From Vibrio coralliilyticus (GTDB lineage Bacteria > Pseudomonadota > Gammaproteobacteria > Enterobacterales > Vibrionaceae), in the NCBI RefSeq assembly GCF_024449095.1, contig NZ_CP024628.1, positions 1,302,001 to 1,366,000 of the forward strand: DNA of 64,000 nucleotides, in the 5' to 3' direction. The translations under genes were made by a program, and so were the position numbers. Within the stretch, counting starts at the first letter, position 1. Each line of letters begins with the position of its first letter. The notes beneath the pieces are model-generated. The model did no database searches. It saw nothing but the letters and a program-made list of their open reading frames with translations, and was not told the origin of the DNA. Shown here one piece after another: positions 35,871 through 45,200 of the stretch.

Positions 35871-36791
35871 ATGTTGTTGTACATATTGCGCCGTTGTTTG
35901 ATTGCCATACCGACATTGCTGTTTATTGCACTGGTGTCGTTTTGGTTAATGCATATCGCGCCCGGCGGCCCATTTGATATGGAACGCCCAATGCCAGAAG
36001 TGGTACGGGCAAATATCGAAGCTAAATTTCATTTGAACGAACCCTTTCTGGTTCAGTTTTTCATTTATATCACTAACTTCCTTCAAGGCGATCTCGGCCC
36101 AAGCTTTGTCTATCAGGATTTCACCGTCACTCAGCTTGTTGCTCAATCTTGGCCAGTGTCGGCGATCCTTGGTGTTATCTCGTTTTGTATCTCTGTGCCA
36201 TTAGGCATGTTACTTGGCACCATCGCCGCCTTAAACCGCAATGGAAAAGTTGACTATTTACTTATGTCACTTTCAATGACAGGAGTGGTCATCCCTGCGT
36301 TTGTGTTGGCTCCGGTGTTAGTCACGATTTTCTCGATTCAGCTCGGTTGGCTACCCGCCGGTGGGTGGGAAGGGGGTGAGCTCTCTTTCTTGATCTTACC
36401 CGTGTTGAGCTTGGCGATTGGATCCGTTGCCAGCATTGCGCGCGTGATGCGCGGTGCCATGATCGAGACGCTCAATCAGCCATACATCCGCACTGCAAAG
36501 GCGAAAGGCTTGTCGACCAGCTACATTCTGTTTCATCATGCGCTGCGCCCTTCACTTATCCCTATCATTGCCATGCTCGGCCCCAGCTTCGTCGCGGTAG
36601 TAACAGGTTCGGTCATCATCGACATCTTTTTCAGCACTGGCGGCATGGGGCAGCATTTTGTCTCAGGTGCCCTCAACCGAGACTATGGTTTGGTGATGGG
36701 CATAACGCTGATCGTCGCCTCTTTGACCATCTTCTTTAATTTGGTGGTCGACATCCTTTACACCATCATCGACCCACGTATTCGAATTTAG
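35871..36791 (+). CDS. oppB: Oligopeptide ABC transporter permease OppB
   Basis: This 306-aa inner-membrane permease has about six transmembrane helices. It opens with the typical MLLYILRRCLIAIPTLLFIA helix and AFVLAPVLVTIF. The EAA loop (IRTAKAKGLSTSYILFHHAL) contacts the ATPases. AGGAGAG lies 6 bases before the ATG. The gene is the first of oppBCDF; spacings to the next genes are 10, 9 and 9 bases, and then a 4-base overlap, so they form one operon. Confidence 0.95.
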   Translation: MLLYILRRCLIAIPTLLFIALVSFWLMHIAPGGPFDMERPMPEVVRANIEAKFHLNEPFLVQFFIYITNFLQGDLGPSFVYQDFTVTQLVAQSWPVSAILGVISFCISVPLGMLLGTIAALNRNGKVDYLLMSLSMTGVVIPAFVLAPVLVTIFSIQLGWLPAGGWEGGELSFLILPVLSLAIGSVASIARVMRGAMIETLNQPYIRTAKAKGLSTSYILFHHALRPSLIPIIAMLGPSFVAVVTGSVIIDIFFSTGGMGQHFVSGALNRDYGLVMGITLIVASLTIFFNLVVDILYTIIDPRIRI

Positions 36792-36801
36792 GAGCGCTGC
36801 T

Positions 36802-37731
36802 ATGTTAACCAAACGCATTGATGCCACGGAACTGACAGAGCAAATGAGTGCTCAGATTGAAGCGGTTGAAGGCCGGAGTCTATGGCAAGATGCCTGGACA
36901 CGTTTTCGTAAAAACCGCGCCGCCATGACGTCGGTTTATGTCTTGATGTTTATCATCGTATGCATCATTTTTGGCCCGCAGGTCGCGGCATTCGGCCATG
37001 ATGAGATTGACTGGAATGTCGTCGTCGATCCCTATGAGCTAGGTAAACCATCGTTTAGTTCAGGTCATTACTTTGGTACCGATGATCTTGGTCAGGACAT
37101 CTTTGCCCGCACCATGCAAGGTGGGCGTCTCTCAATCATGGTCGGGTTTATGGGCGCACTGGTTGCCGTGATTATCGGCACGGCGTGGGGAGCGTTATCT
37201 GGCTACATCGGAGGCATGGTCGACAGTGTGATGATGCGAATCATTGAAGTACTCGACTCAGTACCCTTCATGTTTATGGTCATTTTGTTTGTCACCCTGT
37301 TCGGCAACAACATCTATCTGATTTTTGTTGTGATTGGCATGGTGTCTTGGCTCGGGATTGCTCGCGTTGTTCGCGGCGTGACCTTTAGTATTAAAAAACG
37401 CGAGTTTATCGAAGCCGCCCATTCCATTGGTGTCTCCCGTTTCACTATCGTTCGCCGCCATGTACTGCCTAACGTACTCGGCATTGTGATGGTGTACTCC
37501 TCACTTATGGTGCCCGGTTTTATTATGTTTGAATCCTTCCTTAGTTTTCTCGGGCTCGGCGTTCAGCCGCCTGATACGAGCTGGGGCATTCTGATTGCGG
37601 AAGGCGCTAAGACCATTGATGTGGCTTTGTGGCAACTGATGTTCCCTTCCATATTCTTAGTCGCCACCCTGTTTTGCTTTAACTTCATCGGTGACGGGCT
37701 GCGAGACGCCCTCGACCCTAAAGATCGCTAA
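36802..37731 (+). CDS. oppC: Oligopeptide ABC transporter permease OppC
   Basis: This 309-aa permease has a cytosolic N-terminus of about 35 residues ending in GRSLWQDAWTRFRKNRAAM, then six helices. The EAA loop reads FIEAAHSIGVSRFTIVRRHV, and the C-terminal FIGDGLRDALDPKDR is the standard OppC/DppC ending. FGTDDLGQDIFARTMQGGR is another family signature. It pairs with OppB to form the membrane channel. The start is 10 bases after oppB with GGAG upstream. Confidence 0.95.
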   Translation: MLTKRIDATELTEQMSAQIEAVEGRSLWQDAWTRFRKNRAAMTSVYVLMFIIVCIIFGPQVAAFGHDEIDWNVVVDPYELGKPSFSSGHYFGTDDLGQDIFARTMQGGRLSIMVGFMGALVAVIIGTAWGALSGYIGGMVDSVMMRIIEVLDSVPFMFMVILFVTLFGNNIYLIFVVIGMVSWLGIARVVRGVTFSIKKREFIEAAHSIGVSRFTIVRRHVLPNVLGIVMVYSSLMVPGFIMFESFLSFLGLGVQPPDTSWGILIAEGAKTIDVALWQLMFPSIFLVATLFCFNFIGDGLRDALDPKDR

Positions 37732-37740
37732 GGAGGCCCC

Positions 37741-38730
37741 ATGAGTATTTTATCGATCACAGATATGAATGTGCGTTTCAAAACACCTGATGGTGAAGTT
37801 CATGCCGTCAGTAATCTGTCCTACAACATCCACAAAGGTGAAACACTGGGTATTGTTGGTGAGTCTGGCTCAGGGAAAAGTCAGTCCGTTTTTGCCTTGA
37901 TGGGTCTGACTGCCGATAACGGTATTGTTTCGGGTGAAGCGAGTTTTCATGGCGAGAACTTACTCAGCATGTCCAAAAAACAGCTTAACCACATTCGCGC
38001 GGAAAAAATCGGCATGATCTTTCAAGATCCGATGACATCACTCAATCCATTTATGAAAGTCGGCAAGCAACTTGCTGAAGTGTTGATGGTTCACAAAGGC
38101 ATGAACCGCAGTGATGCCAACCGTGAAGCGATCACCATGCTTGATGCCGTGAGGATCCCTTCCGCCGCCACACGTATGGCTCAATACCCTCACGAGATAT
38201 CTGGTGGCATGCGACAACGTGTGATGATCGCGATGGCCTTATTGTGTAAGCCGGAGCTTCTGATTGCTGATGAGCCCACCACCGCTTTGGACGTCACAGT
38301 ACAAGCGCAGATTCTCTCTCTATTACGCGATCTGCAGTCTGAATTTCACACGGCAATTTTGTTGATTACGCACGATATGGGCGTGGTTGCTGAGATGTGC
38401 GACCGGGTGTTGGTTATGTACGGTGGGCAGAAGATGGAAGAAGCGGATACAGATTCGCTGTTCAACCATCCTGCTCATCCGTATACCCAAGGCCTACTCG
38501 AAGCCATCCCTTCCATTACTAAAGATATGGACAGGCTTCCCACCATTCCCGGTAACCCACCTAGCGCTCTCACAGAGCGTAAAGGCTGCCCATTTAAAGA
38601 GCGCTGCAATCACTATCGACCAGAATGTAACGCGTCAGTACCACCATTTCGGTCACTATCTCAACATCAATCTCTGGCTTGTCATGTTAATGGACCTCAG
38701 GCCGTTACTCAGATAGCGCGTCGAGCATAG
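37741..38730 (+). CDS. oppD: Oligopeptide ABC transporter ATPase OppD
   Basis: This 329-aa ATPase has Walker [10 protein letters not shown] (about residue 40), Q-loop [12 protein letters not shown], signature [15 protein letters not shown], Walker [13 protein letters not shown] and H-loop LITHDMGVV. The C-terminal oligopeptide/dipeptide region ([13 protein letters not shown]) has the conserved Cys ([14 protein letters not shown]) that can hold an iron-sulfur cluster in this family. It powers peptide uptake together with OppF. Confidence 0.95.
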   Translation: MSILSITDMNVRFKTPDGEVHAVSNLSYNIHKGETLGIVGESGSGKSQSVFALMGLTADNGIVSGEASFHGENLLSMSKKQLNHIRAEKIGMIFQDPMTSLNPFMKVGKQLAEVLMVHKGMNRSDANREAITMLDAVRIPSAATRMAQYPHEISGGMRQRVMIAMALLCKPELLIADEPTTALDVTVQAQILSLLRDLQSEFHTAILLITHDMGVVAEMCDRVLVMYGGQKMEEADTDSLFNHPAHPYTQGLLEAIPSITKDMDRLPTIPGNPPSALTERKGCPFKERCNHYRPECNASVPPFRSLSQHQSLACHVNGPQAVTQIARRA

Positions 38731-38739
38731 GAGAGCGAC

Positions 38740-39735
38740 ATGGAACAGCAAGTATTGCTTTCAGCGCGTGATTTGCGCGTGCACTTTAACATCAACAAAC
38801 ACATCCTGCCGAGTAAGCGCAAAGTGGTCAAAGCGGTGGATGGCATCGACCTCGATGTTTATCGTGGCGAGACGCTCGGTATTGTTGGCGAATCGGGTTG
38901 CGGTAAATCAACACTGGCGCGAGCGCTATTAAGGCTCATTGAACCTTCAAGCGGGGAGTTGCATTGGAAAGGACAAGATCTGTTAGCGCTGGGGAAACAT
39001 CAACTCGCCGATAAACGGCGTGAGTTTCAGATGGTCTTTCAAGACCCATCGGCCTGCCTCAACCCTAGGCTCACTATCTCAGAGTGTATTGCCGAGCCTC
39101 TATTGACTCACGAGCCCAGCCTGTCGCGCTCAGAAGTGGAGCAGCGCGTGATTAAAATGATGGATAAAGTCGGTCTTTTAGCCAGCCAGCGTAACCGCTA
39201 CCCCCATGAGTTTTCAGGTGGCCAGTGTCAGCGAGTTGGGATTGCCAGAGCGTTGATTCTCAAGCCCGATCTTGTGGTTTGTGATGAACCCGTTAGCGCA
39301 CTGGATGTTTCTATTCAGGCGCAGGTCATCAATCTTCTTGATGATCTTAAGCAAGAGATGGGACTAACCATGGTGATGATCGCTCATGATCTTAGCGTGG
39401 TGCGCCACATCAGTGACCGAGTCATGGTGATGTATCTGGGTAAACCGATGGAGATTGGCCGATACGACAAAGTCTTTGATGACGCTCATCACCCTTATAC
39501 CAAAGCCTTGTTATCTGCGGTCCCAGTTGCCAACCCTACTTTGGCAAGACAGAGGAACGTTCAGCTATTGCCCGGCGACCTTCCCTCACCTCTCAATCCG
39601 CCAAGTGGTTGCGTGTTTAGAACGCGCTGCCCGGATTCCAGTGACCAGTGCGCTCAACAGAAACCCACACTTAGCGGACATTCAGACCATCAAATTTTCT
39701 GTACTCATACACAAATAGGAACTTATAACCCATGA
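38740..39735 (+). CDS. oppF: Oligopeptide ABC transporter ATPase OppF
   Basis: This 331-aa ATPase is the partner of OppD. Walker A is GESGCGKST, the signature motif FSGGQCQRVGIARAL, Walker B LVVCDEPVSALD and H-loop MIAHDLSVV. The C-terminal region (CVFRTRCPDSSDQC) again holds conserved cysteines. The N-terminal HFNINKHILPSKRKVVKAVD is typical of OppF. Its last codons overlap the start of the aminopeptidase P gene by 4 bases (ATGA), so the peptidase is coupled to the importer. Confidence 0.95.
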   Translation: MEQQVLLSARDLRVHFNINKHILPSKRKVVKAVDGIDLDVYRGETLGIVGESGCGKSTLARALLRLIEPSSGELHWKGQDLLALGKHQLADKRREFQMVFQDPSACLNPRLTISECIAEPLLTHEPSLSRSEVEQRVIKMMDKVGLLASQRNRYPHEFSGGQCQRVGIARALILKPDLVVCDEPVSALDVSIQAQVINLLDDLKQEMGLTMVMIAHDLSVVRHISDRVMVMYLGKPMEIGRYDKVFDDAHHPYTKALLSAVPVANPTLARQRNVQLLPGDLPSPLNPPSGCVFRTRCPDSSDQCAQQKPTLSGHSDHQIFCTHTQIGTYNP

Positions 39736-41519
39736 CCTTAGCAACCGTTGCTCAGCGCCTTAATGCTCTCCGCGAGGAAATGGCTGAGCACCAATTTGAC
39801 GCCTACATAGTGACAAACAATGACCCACACTCCAGCGAATATTCGGCAGATTACTGGCTGGCAAGAGAGTGGATTTCAGGCTTCACTGGCTCAGCGGGTA
39901 ACGCCGTCATCACGACAAAATCCGGCGGTCTGTGGACAGATGGGCGCTACTATATCCAAGCTACCGAGCAATTACAGGGCTCAGGATTAACCTTGTTTAA
40001 AGCCCGTTTACCGGAAACTCCTACCATTGCACAGTATCTCGCGGACAGTTTGGAGCAAAACAGTCGAGTAGGTGTTGATGGACGAAGCATCAGCCAGCAA
40101 TTTTATCTGGAGTTGAAAGCCGCCTTTAAAGCCAAGTCGATACAGCTGGTACTTGATCAGGACTTGATCAGCCCAATATGGGCCGACCGCCCTGCAAGAC
40201 CGAACGCGCCTTTATTCAATCATCCACTCGAATTTGCAGGACAAACGGCAAGTGAAAAAATCACAAGAATTCGTCGTGTACTCAAACAAAAAGCGGCTGA
40301 TGCACTGCTCGTTTCCACGCTTGACGATGTAATGTGGGCGCTCAATATTCGCGGCGGGGATACCCTGTACTGTCCAATTTCTGAAAGTTATTTGCTGATT
40401 ACCCTTAACAGATGCCAACTCTTTGTCGACAAGCAGAAGCTGACATCTGACGTGATCGCTACTCTGACCGAGCACGGTATAGAGATGGAAGATTACACGC
40501 AGCTTAGCAAGACGTTAAAAGCTTTCACTCCTGATTCAGTACTCATTCATGATCGCAGAAACACCGACAGTTTGTTGATCAGTCACATTCCTTCTCAAGT
40601 ACGTTTGCTCAATATGGCTTGCCCAGTCACTGCTATGAAAGCACGTAAGAATCACACTGAGCTTGCCAGCATGGAGGAGACGTTACGCAAAGATGGCGCC
40701 GCCGTCGTCAGGTTTATGAAATGGCTAGACGAGCAAGTACCCAGCGGTAAGGTGACAGAGCTCAACGCTGAACAAACCTTAATGGGATACCGCAAGGAAA
40801 TTAACGGCTATATTGGAGAGAGCTTTCGAACCATTGCAGGTTTCGCCGAACATGGCGCGAAAATGCACTATGCTGCCGACGATAAGAGCAATTACCGCGT
40901 TGATGAAAGCCAGTTCTTTCTAGTCGATTCAGGCGGTCAATACCTAGGGGGGACGACAGACATAACCCGCACTTTCCATTTTGGTCAGCCATCGGAGCAA
41001 CAACGTCGCGACTACACCTTAGTGCTCAAGGCCGTGATTCGTCTCACCCAAACCCGTTTTATGAAAGGCTCCACTGGCGCTAATTTGGATATCATGGCAC
41101 GCGGCGTTCTGTGGCAACACGGTATAGATTACAAATGTGGTACTGGACATGGCGTTGGCATCTGTCTGAATGTCCATGAAGGACCGCAGAACTTCTCTCA
41201 AAACCCAGCAGAAGTTGCGCTAGAACCGGGGATGGTGATCACCAACGAGCCGGGCGTTTATCGTCAAGGTCAGTATGGAATTCGCATTGAGAATATCCTC
41301 AAAGTGGTTGAACTGGAAGAAAACGAGTTTGGGACGTTTTATGGCTTCGAAACCATAACTTTAGCGCCTATAGCCACTAACATGTTGGATAAATCGTTGC
41401 TGTTGAAAGACGAGGTGCACTGGCTCAACACTTACCATCAACAATGCCTTGAACAACTCAGCCCCTATTTGGACTCAGATACCCAGAATTGGCTGAATTC
41501 GGCCACAAAGCCGATTTAA
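39732..41519 (+). CDS. Xaa-Pro aminopeptidase P, three-domain type (M24B)
   Basis: This 595-aa metalloprotease cleaves N-terminal residues from peptides with Pro or hydroxyproline at position two. Two creatinase-like N-terminal domains (about 1-300) precede a pita-bread domain. All five metal ligands are visible: Asp399, Asp410, His473, Glu506 and Glu520. The length and three-domain layout resemble eukaryotic cytosolic APP1 rather than the 440-aa E. coli PepP. There is no signal peptide. Its 4-base overlap with oppF fits cytosolic processing of imported Pro/Hyp-rich peptides. A strong terminator follows. Confidence 0.92.
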   Translation: MTLATVAQRLNALREEMAEHQFDAYIVTNNDPHSSEYSADYWLAREWISGFTGSAGNAVITTKSGGLWTDGRYYIQATEQLQGSGLTLFKARLPETPTIAQYLADSLEQNSRVGVDGRSISQQFYLELKAAFKAKSIQLVLDQDLISPIWADRPARPNAPLFNHPLEFAGQTASEKITRIRRVLKQKAADALLVSTLDDVMWALNIRGGDTLYCPISESYLLITLNRCQLFVDKQKLTSDVIATLTEHGIEMEDYTQLSKTLKAFTPDSVLIHDRRNTDSLLISHIPSQVRLLNMACPVTAMKARKNHTELASMEETLRKDGAAVVRFMKWLDEQVPSGKVTELNAEQTLMGYRKEINGYIGESFRTIAGFAEHGAKMHYAADDKSNYRVDESQFFLVDSGGQYLGGTTDITRTFHFGQPSEQQRRDYTLVLKAVIRLTQTRFMKGSTGANLDIMARGVLWQHGIDYKCGTGHGVGICLNVHEGPQNFSQNPAEVALEPGMVITNEPGVYRQGQYGIRIENILKVVELEENEFGTFYGFETITLAPIATNMLDKSLLLKDEVHWLNTYHQQCLEQLSPYLDSDTQNWLNSATKPI

Positions 41520-41543
41520 CCATTTGTCCTTTGTAACTTCTTT

Positions 41544-41567
41544 GCCAACCGTAAGGTTGGCTTTTTT
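41544..41567 (+). terminator. Rho-independent terminator of the opp-peptidase operon
   Basis: GCCAACC/GGTTGGC with a GTAA tetraloop and six T residues starts 24 bases past the peptidase stop. Confidence 0.95.
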
Positions 41568-41703
41568 ACGACTAACCATTTGATAGATTTGTGATTTATC
41601 AATATCGATCAGAATAAGCAATACTGATAAAATCCCGTCAATGAATAATCAATACAAATACCAATACACTTCCACTGACGTATTGGCTCGGAATATTAAA
41701 ACC

Positions 41704-42159
41704 ATGAAATCGCTATCTATTCTAATCGCTACGCTTGCCATATCCGGCTGCGTTACCACACCAAAGTTTGAACAAGACATTTCTGGTCAGTGGCAATGCT
41801 CCGCAGAATCGACCATCGAACTCGTTAACCTCAAATACAATGACAACGTCCATTACTTCGAAGATGGACACTATGAAAAAGAGTCACTGCTGAAAATAAC
41901 CAATTTAGATACCGATAGCACATATGACGTCAATATACTCAGTAACGGGAAGTGGATGAAACGCAACGCGACCCTGCTAGAAGTGATTGATAAGCTGGAA
42001 ACCACTTTTTCAGACAACTCGCCTGACGAGTTGCGGAAAGTTTTCGCTGACGAACTTTCCCCTACCGTAACCGAAAAGTGGAAATTAAAGGCAGTGAATG
42101 AAAACACAATTTCAATGACGGCAGAATCAGGTAGCCAACTTTCTTGCAAAAAAGGCTAA
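41704..42159 (+). CDS. Small lipoprotein of unknown function
   Basis: This 151-aa protein starts at the ATG at 41704, because MKSLSILIATLAISGC gives a clean lipoprotein signal (Cys16). The longer frame from 41641 has no signal at its start. The mature part has a central strand/helix region (DLGHYEK-like acidic stretch, then KWKLKAVNENTISMTAESG) and ends in a Cys that could pair with an earlier one (QWQCSAES). No family is recognised. It stands alone between two terminators. Confidence 0.6.
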   Translation: MKSLSILIATLAISGCVTTPKFEQDISGQWQCSAESTIELVNLKYNDNVHYFEDGHYEKESLLKITNLDTDSTYDVNILSNGKWMKRNATLLEVIDKLETTFSDNSPDELRKVFADELSPTVTEKWKLKAVNENTISMTAESGSQLSCKKG

Positions 42160-42161
42160 TA

Positions 42162-42196
42162 AAAAAGAGTAAATACACTGGGTATTTACTCTTTTT
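42162..42196. terminator. Bidirectional terminator
   Basis: AAAAAGAGTAAATAC pairs with GTATTTACTCTTTTT over a 5-base loop, with T runs on both strands. It separates the small lipoprotein gene from the 3' end of the giant Ig-repeat gene on the opposite strand. Confidence 0.92.
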
Positions 42197-42217
42197 AATC
42201 TCAGGAGAGGTGAGTAA

Positions 42218-45200
42218 TTATTGAACGGTAATTGTTTGAGTCGCTTGGTCTGCGCTCACATTTCCACTGTTATTACCTGAAACCTGCACTTCAAATTCTC
42301 CGGAGTTCCAGTTCGTCGCATCTATTTTGCCAGTAGACCAAGAGCCATCCGATGTTACTGTAACAACTTCATCAAGCTTGGTACTAAAGTTCCGCTTAAC
42401 TTTCACGGTTAGCGTGCCATTGTGTTCGATACCTTTGGATTGACCCGTTATGTAAAACTCGCCAGCTTCACCTGCATCGATAACGCTATCACCTGTTACT
42501 GGCTCGATTTCAATCAGTGGTTTAACAAAAAACGGTTCTTTATACACTTGCCCTACAGTATTGCCTGAAGCATCCTCAAAAGTGTTTAATACAAACTCTT
42601 CCGTCGCACTGCCGGGCGTTAAATTAATCTCACTGCTTGTTTGGCCTGCCCACTGCTCGGAGATATCATCACCCATAGTGACTTTAGTAAAGGTCATAGG
42701 TACTCCAGCAAAGCTCCCGGAGAGCCCTTTTACAGGCTCATCGAAGTTAACCGTTAAGCTCACTATGCTACCCTCTTCTGGCACAGATGGCGTGAGAGAC
42801 TCCACTTCCGTTACCGTTGGAGGTAAAGTATCTACAATGGATACCGAACTATTAGTCACGAGCTCTGCGGCAATCCCTTGCTGGTTTGTACCAGTGACTT
42901 CAACAGTGATAAGCCCCATTGGCCAATCAGAGATATCCTGACCACCACTGTTCGTGGCCCAAACTCCAGCTTCGGAAATAGACACTGTTTCTTGCCAAAT
43001 AAAAGATGGCTCTTCTTGCGAGGTCACTGTAACGGTAATCATTTTCGTATCACCCGCGAAACCAATGCCCGTACCCTGGATCACCACATGCTTGGCCTCT
43101 TCAGAGTCAATCTCATTGTTACCTTCCACGGTATCTAGAGACAGTACTGGTTTCACCCCAGTTGCTGTCTCTTTATCACTGCCCGCTTCATTACCCGAGA
43201 GGTCTTGATAGCCCGCATTCACCACCGCGATAATCGTGTCGTCATTGGACGACAGGGTAATGGCTTCGTCCGTTTGTCCTACCCACTGCTGGGCGGGTTC
43301 ATTACCGGTGAAGACCACATCTACACCGCCCACGGTCGCCGTCACATTCGTTACAAGTTCACTAAAGTTCGCTGTAATCGTGACCTTCTTACCATCCTCT
43401 GGCACCACTGGTTCAAAGGCAATCTCACCGACCACTTGAGGTAGTGTGGCATCGGTGTAAGTAATGGTATCGGTCGCGGTATCCGCCGCCACACCATTAT
43501 TGTTCAGACCAACAACCGTGAGATTAATATCACCACTTGGCCAATCACGAATATTCTGCGGTAAAGTACTCCAAGCACCATTTTGTGCTACTACGACCGT
43601 CTCTTCAAAACGGTGCTCCTGGGCGCTCCCGCTTAGTCGAGCCACAACCGTCACTTCATCATTCGCTTGAAAGCCTCGCGCTGTGCCCTCAATCACTAGC
43701 TGACGAGATTCTTGCTCCTCGATGGGCCCACCTCGCTCCGTAATCTCAATCACGGGTTTCACAGGGGCTTCAGTTGAGTCCTCCTGCCCGCTATTGCCTT
43801 GCGCATCCTGATATTGCGTTACGGTCACGGTTTTGAGCATTTCATTGGCGTTCACTGTCACCACATCCGACGTGGTCCCTTCCCATACCGTCTTCGCCCC
43901 ATCTCGAGAGACAAAATTCACGTTCACACCGTCAACGTTTGCAACAACATTCTCCACACGCTCGCTGAAAGTCACACTGACGAAGGCCGTTTGGTTATCG
44001 ATGATAGGATCTCCTGAGTTCACACTGATAGTACTCACCTCAGGCACAATATCATCTTCCAGACCCACATCCTGAGACGCTTGCAACGCCGCCTGGCCAC
44101 CTTCATTCGAGCCATCGACCGTGATAGTCAAAATGCCACTTTCCCATGATGAGATGTCCTCTGATGTCGTTGCCCAAACACCTTCGGCCACTGTCACAGT
44201 ATCACTGAATGTCTCACCAAGCGGGCTGTTGCTTGAAACCACTACGGCTAATTCTGCGCCATTCTCAAACCCTCGTGCCGAGCCAGATACCACAAAGTCC
44301 TGTGCTTCGTTGGTCGACAAGTCTGGAATACCCTGCATGAGGATGACAGGTTTCACCACTGTCGATGTCTCTTTATCACTGCCCGCTTCATTACCCGAGA
44401 GGTCTTGATAGCCCGCATTTACCACCGCGATAATAGTGTCTTCATTGGACGACAGGGTAATGGCTTCGTCCGTTTGTCCTACCCACTGCTGGGCGGGTTC
44501 GTTACCGGTGAAGACCACATCTACACCGCCCACGGTCGCCGTCACATTCGTTACAAGTTCACTAAAGTTCGCTGTAATCGTGACCTTCTTACCATCCTCT
44601 GGCACCGCTGGTTCAAAGGCAATCTCTCCGACCACTTGAGGTAGTGTGGCATCGGTGTAAGTAATGGTATCGGTCGCGGTATCCGCCGCCACACCATTAT
44701 TGTTCAGACCAACAACCGTGAGATTAATATCACCACTTGGCCAATCACGGATATTCTGCGGTGAAGTACTCCAAGCACCATTTTGTGCTACTACGACCGT
44801 CTCTTCAAAGTGGTACTCCTGGGCGCTCCCGTTCAGCCGAGCCACAACCGTCACTTCATCATTCGCTTGAAAGCCTCGCGCCGTGCCCGCAATCACTAGT
44901 TGACGGGATTCTTGCTCATCGATGGGCCCACCTCGCTCCGTAATCTCAATCACGGGTTTCACGGGAGCTTCCGTTGAGCCTTCCTGCCCGCTATTGCCTT
45001 GCGCATCCTGATATTGCGTTACGGTCACGGTTTTGAGCATTTCATTGGCGTTCACTGTCACCACATCCGACGTGGTCCCTTCCCATACCGTCTTCGCCCC
45101 ATCTCGAGAGACAAAATTCACGTTCACACCGTCAACGTTTGCAACAACATTCTCCACACGCTCGCTGAAAGTCACACTGACGAAGGCCGTTTGGTTATCG

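Noticed and set aside
41641..41703. Longer start for the small lipoprotein
   Set aside because: The ATG at 41704 gives a clean lipoprotein signal; the extension would bury it 21 residues inside.
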